Shown here: positions 33,776 to 36,370 of the stretch, piece after piece
Numbering within the stretch: position 1 is the stretch's first letter
Layout: every line of letters starts with the position of its first letter
NCBI GenBank assembly: GCA_903866395.1
Contig: CAIPNM010000253.1
Coordinates: 1-36,370, forward strand
Length of the DNA stretch: 36,370 bases
DNA from: an uncultured bacterium
GTDB taxonomy: Bacteria; Pseudomonadota; Gammaproteobacteria; Burkholderiales; Burkholderiaceae_E
Reading direction: 5' to 3'
Notes under the pieces: generated by a model
Databases searched by the model: none
What the model was told of the DNA's origin: nothing
Seen by the model: only the letters and a program-made list of their open reading frames with translations
Program-made: the position numbers and the translations under genes

Positions 33776-35176
33776 ATGGCAGGACCGACGGTAGCGGCTG
33801 CGGGCGATGACTGCGCCCCCCTCACCGAGCAGATCGCGCGGTATGCCTGCGAAATGACGGCTCGACAGCCGTCGGCGCGCAGTCTGGAGATTGTTCGGCT
33901 GGGCTTTACCGACGCCGTGGCAGTGATGTTTGCGGGCCTGGACGAGCCCGTTACCCGGGTGGTGCAGCGCCTGGTCAGGCAGGATCCTGGCTCGCCTCGG
34001 GTCGCGCGGCTCCTGCTTACGCGCGAACGCGTTGGCGCCCCCCAGGCGGCACTGGTCAACGCGGTTGCCGCCCACGCAACCGACTGGGACGACTACGCCT
34101 ACTCCAATCACCCGAGCGCGGTATTGGTTCCCACACTTCTCGCGGTCGGTGACGCAACCGGTGCGACGGGTATGCGGCTTGCATCTGCTTATGTGGCGGG
34201 CTATGAGGTCTGGGGCAATCTGATGCGGCGCGAGCCAGATCATCTGCACAGCAAAGGCTGGCATCCGACCGCGGTCCTGGGGCCGGTGGCGGCAGCGGTG
34301 GCGGCTGGTGTGGTTCTCGGCTTGGCCCCGCGAGCCATGCGTGATGCGATCTCGCTCAGCGCCTCGTTCGCGGGCGGCGTCATGGCGAACTTCGGCACCA
34401 TGACCAAGCCCCTTCATGCGGGTCGGGCAGCGCAGTCGGGCATTCAGGCCGCGCTCTGGGCACAGGGCGGGCTTGAGGCGGGTGCGGTCACACTGGAAAG
34501 TCCGGTTGGCCTGATGCGCGCGCTATCGCCCGGGGGCCGGGTTGACCTCAAGACGCCATTCCCAGATGCTGCGGCGCCGGCGCTCATCGAGACGCTGGGG
34601 CTCAACATCAAAAAATATCCCACGGTGGGGGCCTCGCAGCGAATCATCGATTCCATGCTGTTTTATCTCGCCCGCCAGCCAATTGATGCCGATCTGGTGG
34701 TCGAGGCGATCCCCCGGGTCAGCGAAAAATTCGCTTCAGTGATGCCGTTCCATGCACCGCGAACCGCGCTTGAGGCGAAGTTCAGTCTGGAGTTTGTTGT
34801 GGCGGCCAGCCTGCTTCGAGGCAAAGTGGGCCTTGCCGAACTGAGCGATGATTTTGTGGCGAGCGGGGCGGTTCAGTCACTGATGCGCCGTGTACGTATC
34901 GAACGTACCGCAGAGTCTGATCCTGGTTATCCCAATGCCGCGCCGGTGGATTATGTTCGGTTGCGGCTCAGCGATGGCCGCGAACTACGAACCGATGAAA
35001 TCCATCGCGCAACCGGCCATGCCGATCTTCCCCTGGGGCGCGAGCAGATCGCGGCAAAATTTGCCGAGTGTGCGGCTGCTGCATCAATCAGCGAGGGCGT
35101 CGCGACGCGCCTCTTCGACGCCCTGCAGACCATTGATCGTTGGCGGGGTACCGAAGACCTGCCCGTTCTTGCATGA
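33776..35176 (+). CDS. MmgE/PrpD family protein (module B)
   Basis: This 466-residue MmgE/PrpD protein is a close relative of the one at 21344-22780. Shared runs include QAALVNA-AAHA, SNHPSAVLVP, GWHPTAVLGP, NFGTM-KP and LNIKKYP-VGA-QR. By eye about half the residues match across the central region. The start is the ATG at 33776 (MAGPTVAAAGDDCAPLTEQI), with GGGAG seven bases upstream. An in-frame start at 33710 lacks support. It is followed by two PuuE-like deacetylase genes, whereas the module A copy is followed by the fused form. The substrate is unknown. Confidence 0.92.
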   Translation: MAGPTVAAAGDDCAPLTEQIARYACEMTARQPSARSLEIVRLGFTDAVAVMFAGLDEPVTRVVQRLVRQDPGSPRVARLLLTRERVGAPQAALVNAVAAHATDWDDYAYSNHPSAVLVPTLLAVGDATGATGMRLASAYVAGYEVWGNLMRREPDHLHSKGWHPTAVLGPVAAAVAAGVVLGLAPRAMRDAISLSASFAGGVMANFGTMTKPLHAGRAAQSGIQAALWAQGGLEAGAVTLESPVGLMRALSPGGRVDLKTPFPDAAAPALIETLGLNIKKYPTVGASQRIIDSMLFYLARQPIDADLVVEAIPRVSEKFASVMPFHAPRTALEAKFSLEFVVAASLLRGKVGLAELSDDFVASGAVQSLMRRVRIERTAESDPGYPNAAPVDYVRLRLSDGRELRTDEIHRATGHADLPLGREQIAAKFAECAAAASISEGVATRLFDALQTIDRWRGTEDLPVLA

Positions 35177-35219
35177 CGCCTGCCAAACTTTCCCTTACGC
35201 CACTGGGAGCCGCCTACTC

Positions 35220-36122
35220 ATGAATGAAGACCCGCAGCTCTATCCCTATCTGCCCAGCATCGCGCGGCCGAAAATCAGCTGGCCGGGGGGCGCACGACTG
35301 GCCGTCTGGGTCGCGCCCAACATCGAACACTATGAATACGATCCACCGCCCAGTCCGGTTCGAAGCCCCACGCCACGTCCCGCGCCCGACATCAACTGGC
35401 TCACGCTTCGAGACTACGGCAATCGCGCTGGTGTCTGGCGAATGATGGAGGTGATGGATCGATATGGCGTGCGGGGTAGTGTCTCGCTCAACGTGGGCGT
35501 GTGCGATCACTATCCCGAGATCATCGAGGCCTGCGTCAAGCGTGGCTGGGAGTTGTTCTCACATGGTGTCTACAACACGCGCTATCTCTACGGCATGGAT
35601 ACCGATCAGGAACGCGAACTGATCGAAGACGTGAAGGCCACCATTTACCGCGCCTCCGGGCAGCCCTTGTCGGGATGGCTCTCGCCCGCGCTGTCCAACA
35701 CCGTGGACACCATGGATCTGCTGGCTGACGCCGGTGTGCTCTATACCTGCGACCTGATGCATGACGATCAGCCGCTTCCCGTCAAGGTCAAGTCAGATCA
35801 CCGCCTGATCAGCATGCCTTATTCGCTCGAGGTCAATGACTATACCTGCCTGGCGCTCAAGCGGATGACGCCACGCCGCTATACCGAGACCATCAAGGCG
35901 CAGTTCGATCAGCTTTGGGAGGAGGGTGCGGACAATCCGCAGGTGATGTGTCTGCCGCTCCATCCGTGGCTCATCGGACTGCCGCATCGATTGCGTGAAT
36001 TCGACGAGGCGCTGCGCTACATCACCCGTCGCGACAAGGTATGGCTTGCAACCGGTCGTGAAATTGCGCAGTGGTACCTCGCCAATCACTATGACCCGGT
36101 TGCGAGCGCGCTTGGCGCATAG
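35220..36122 (+). CDS. PuuE-like polysaccharide deacetylase family protein (single domain)
   Basis: This 300-residue protein corresponds to the N-terminal domain of the fused protein at 22799-24712. Matching motifs are WPGGARLAVWVAPNIEHYEY, LRDYGNRAGVWRMMEVMDRY, FSHGVYNTRYLYGMD, WLSPALSNT and LPLHPWLIGLPHRL. The frame starts at ATG 35220 (MNEDPQLYPYLPSIARP) with GGGAG about ten bases upstream. PuuE relatives are allantoinases of the carbohydrate-esterase-4 fold; whether this copy acts on a ureide, another cyclic amide or a sugar derivative is not shown. The next gene begins 12 bases downstream. Confidence 0.9.
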   Translation: MNEDPQLYPYLPSIARPKISWPGGARLAVWVAPNIEHYEYDPPPSPVRSPTPRPAPDINWLTLRDYGNRAGVWRMMEVMDRYGVRGSVSLNVGVCDHYPEIIEACVKRGWELFSHGVYNTRYLYGMDTDQERELIEDVKATIYRASGQPLSGWLSPALSNTVDTMDLLADAGVLYTCDLMHDDQPLPVKVKSDHRLISMPYSLEVNDYTCLALKRMTPRRYTETIKAQFDQLWEEGADNPQVMCLPLHPWLIGLPHRLREFDEALRYITRRDKVWLATGREIAQWYLANHYDPVASALGA

Positions 36123-36134
36123 AAAGGACCTCTC

Positions 36135-36370
36135 ATGACGCTGCCCCGCTCCTACCTTGAATATCCCCGTCGTGCGCCTGGCATGGACCATGACCGCTAC
36201 GACTATCGCAATCTGTTCCGGCACAAGAAAATTGTTTGGCCAGGCGATGCACGCATCGCGCTGGTGGTGGTGCCGGTGGTGGAGTTTTTCCCGCTGAACA
36301 TGAATCCAGCACAGATGGTGGTCAAAGCGGTGGGTGGCATGGAGCGCCCCTACCCTGACTACTGGAACTA
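36135..36370 (+). CDS. Second PuuE-like deacetylase family protein (partial, cut by window end)
   Basis: Only 78 codons are visible. The start MTLPRSYLEYPRRAPGMDHD is at ATG 36135 with AAAGGA upstream. The segment YRNLFRHKKIVWPGDARIAL-VVVPVVEFFPLN aligns with the beginning of the second domain of the fused protein at 22799-24712 (LAWQPLPARAPLRWQAPGQL-AVVPLLILEAYE). It therefore probably encodes the partner of the preceding single-domain protein. Confidence 0.8.
   Translation, partial: MTLPRSYLEYPRRAPGMDHDRYDYRNLFRHKKIVWPGDARIALVVVPVVEFFPLNMNPAQMVVKAVGGMERPYPDYWN

Noticed and set aside
1-36370. tRNA, rRNA, CRISPR array, insertion sequence or integrase
   Set aside because: I saw no tRNA-like cloverleaf, no rRNA motif, no regularly spaced repeat array and no transposase or integrase pattern on either strand. 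A dedicated search could still find a diverged short element.

Overview
The window reads as a chromosomal segment of a photoheterotrophic purple bacterium. A type II reaction centre (pufL, pufM and a four-haem pufC), LH1 genes, bacteriochlorophyll genes (bchI, D, O, C, X, Y, Z) and spheroidene-type carotenoid genes (crtE, crtF) are all present. The high G+C content, the nudJ-mnmA pairing, the three-gene pnt operon and the Bug-type solute-binding gene point to Betaproteobacteria, probably Burkholderiales. That placement is inferred from gene families; there is no rRNA or marker tree in the window.

Region 1 (1-4646) is housekeeping. It holds the proton-translocating transhydrogenase operon pntAA-pntAB-pntB on the minus strand, with pntB cut by the window edge. 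Divergent to it are nudJ and mnmA, which overlap by four bases.

Region 2 (about 4668-20080) is part of a photosynthesis gene cluster. A good sigma70-like promoter precedes an unrecognised three-helix membrane protein, bchI and bchD. bchO lies on the minus strand, tail-to-tail with bchD. crtE-crtF-bchCXYZ-puf then follow on the plus strand in the usual superoperon order. Two intergenic regions, before crtE and before bchC, each carry a pair of palindromes of the TGT-N12-ACA type (PpsR/CrtJ operators) with the same 7-base gap. The puf part is unusual: a 47-codon frame sits between bchZ and pufB, and a 74-residue single-span membrane protein, faintly PufQ-like, is inserted between pufB and pufA. 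A strong hairpin follows pufA, as expected for keeping LH1 mRNA in excess over reaction-centre mRNA. A rho-independent terminator ends the cluster.

Region 3 (20235-36370) is an accessory uptake and catabolism region, all on the plus strand. It contains two related modules. Module A is a Bug solute-binding protein, an MmgE/PrpD protein, a double-domain PuuE-like polysaccharide deacetylase and a MetNIQ-type ABC transporter. A VOC protein follows. Module B is a Dpp/Opp-type ABC transporter (binding protein, two permeases, two ATPases), a second MmgE/PrpD protein, and two separate PuuE-like deacetylases, the last cut by the window end. The fused deacetylase of module A corresponds to the two separate genes of module B. 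The pairing of an MmgE/PrpD protein with a pair of PuuE-like domains and a dedicated importer, present twice, is the best candidate here for an undescribed pathway. The substrate cannot be read from sequence; a cyclic amide, imide or ureide is a guess based on the PuuE family.
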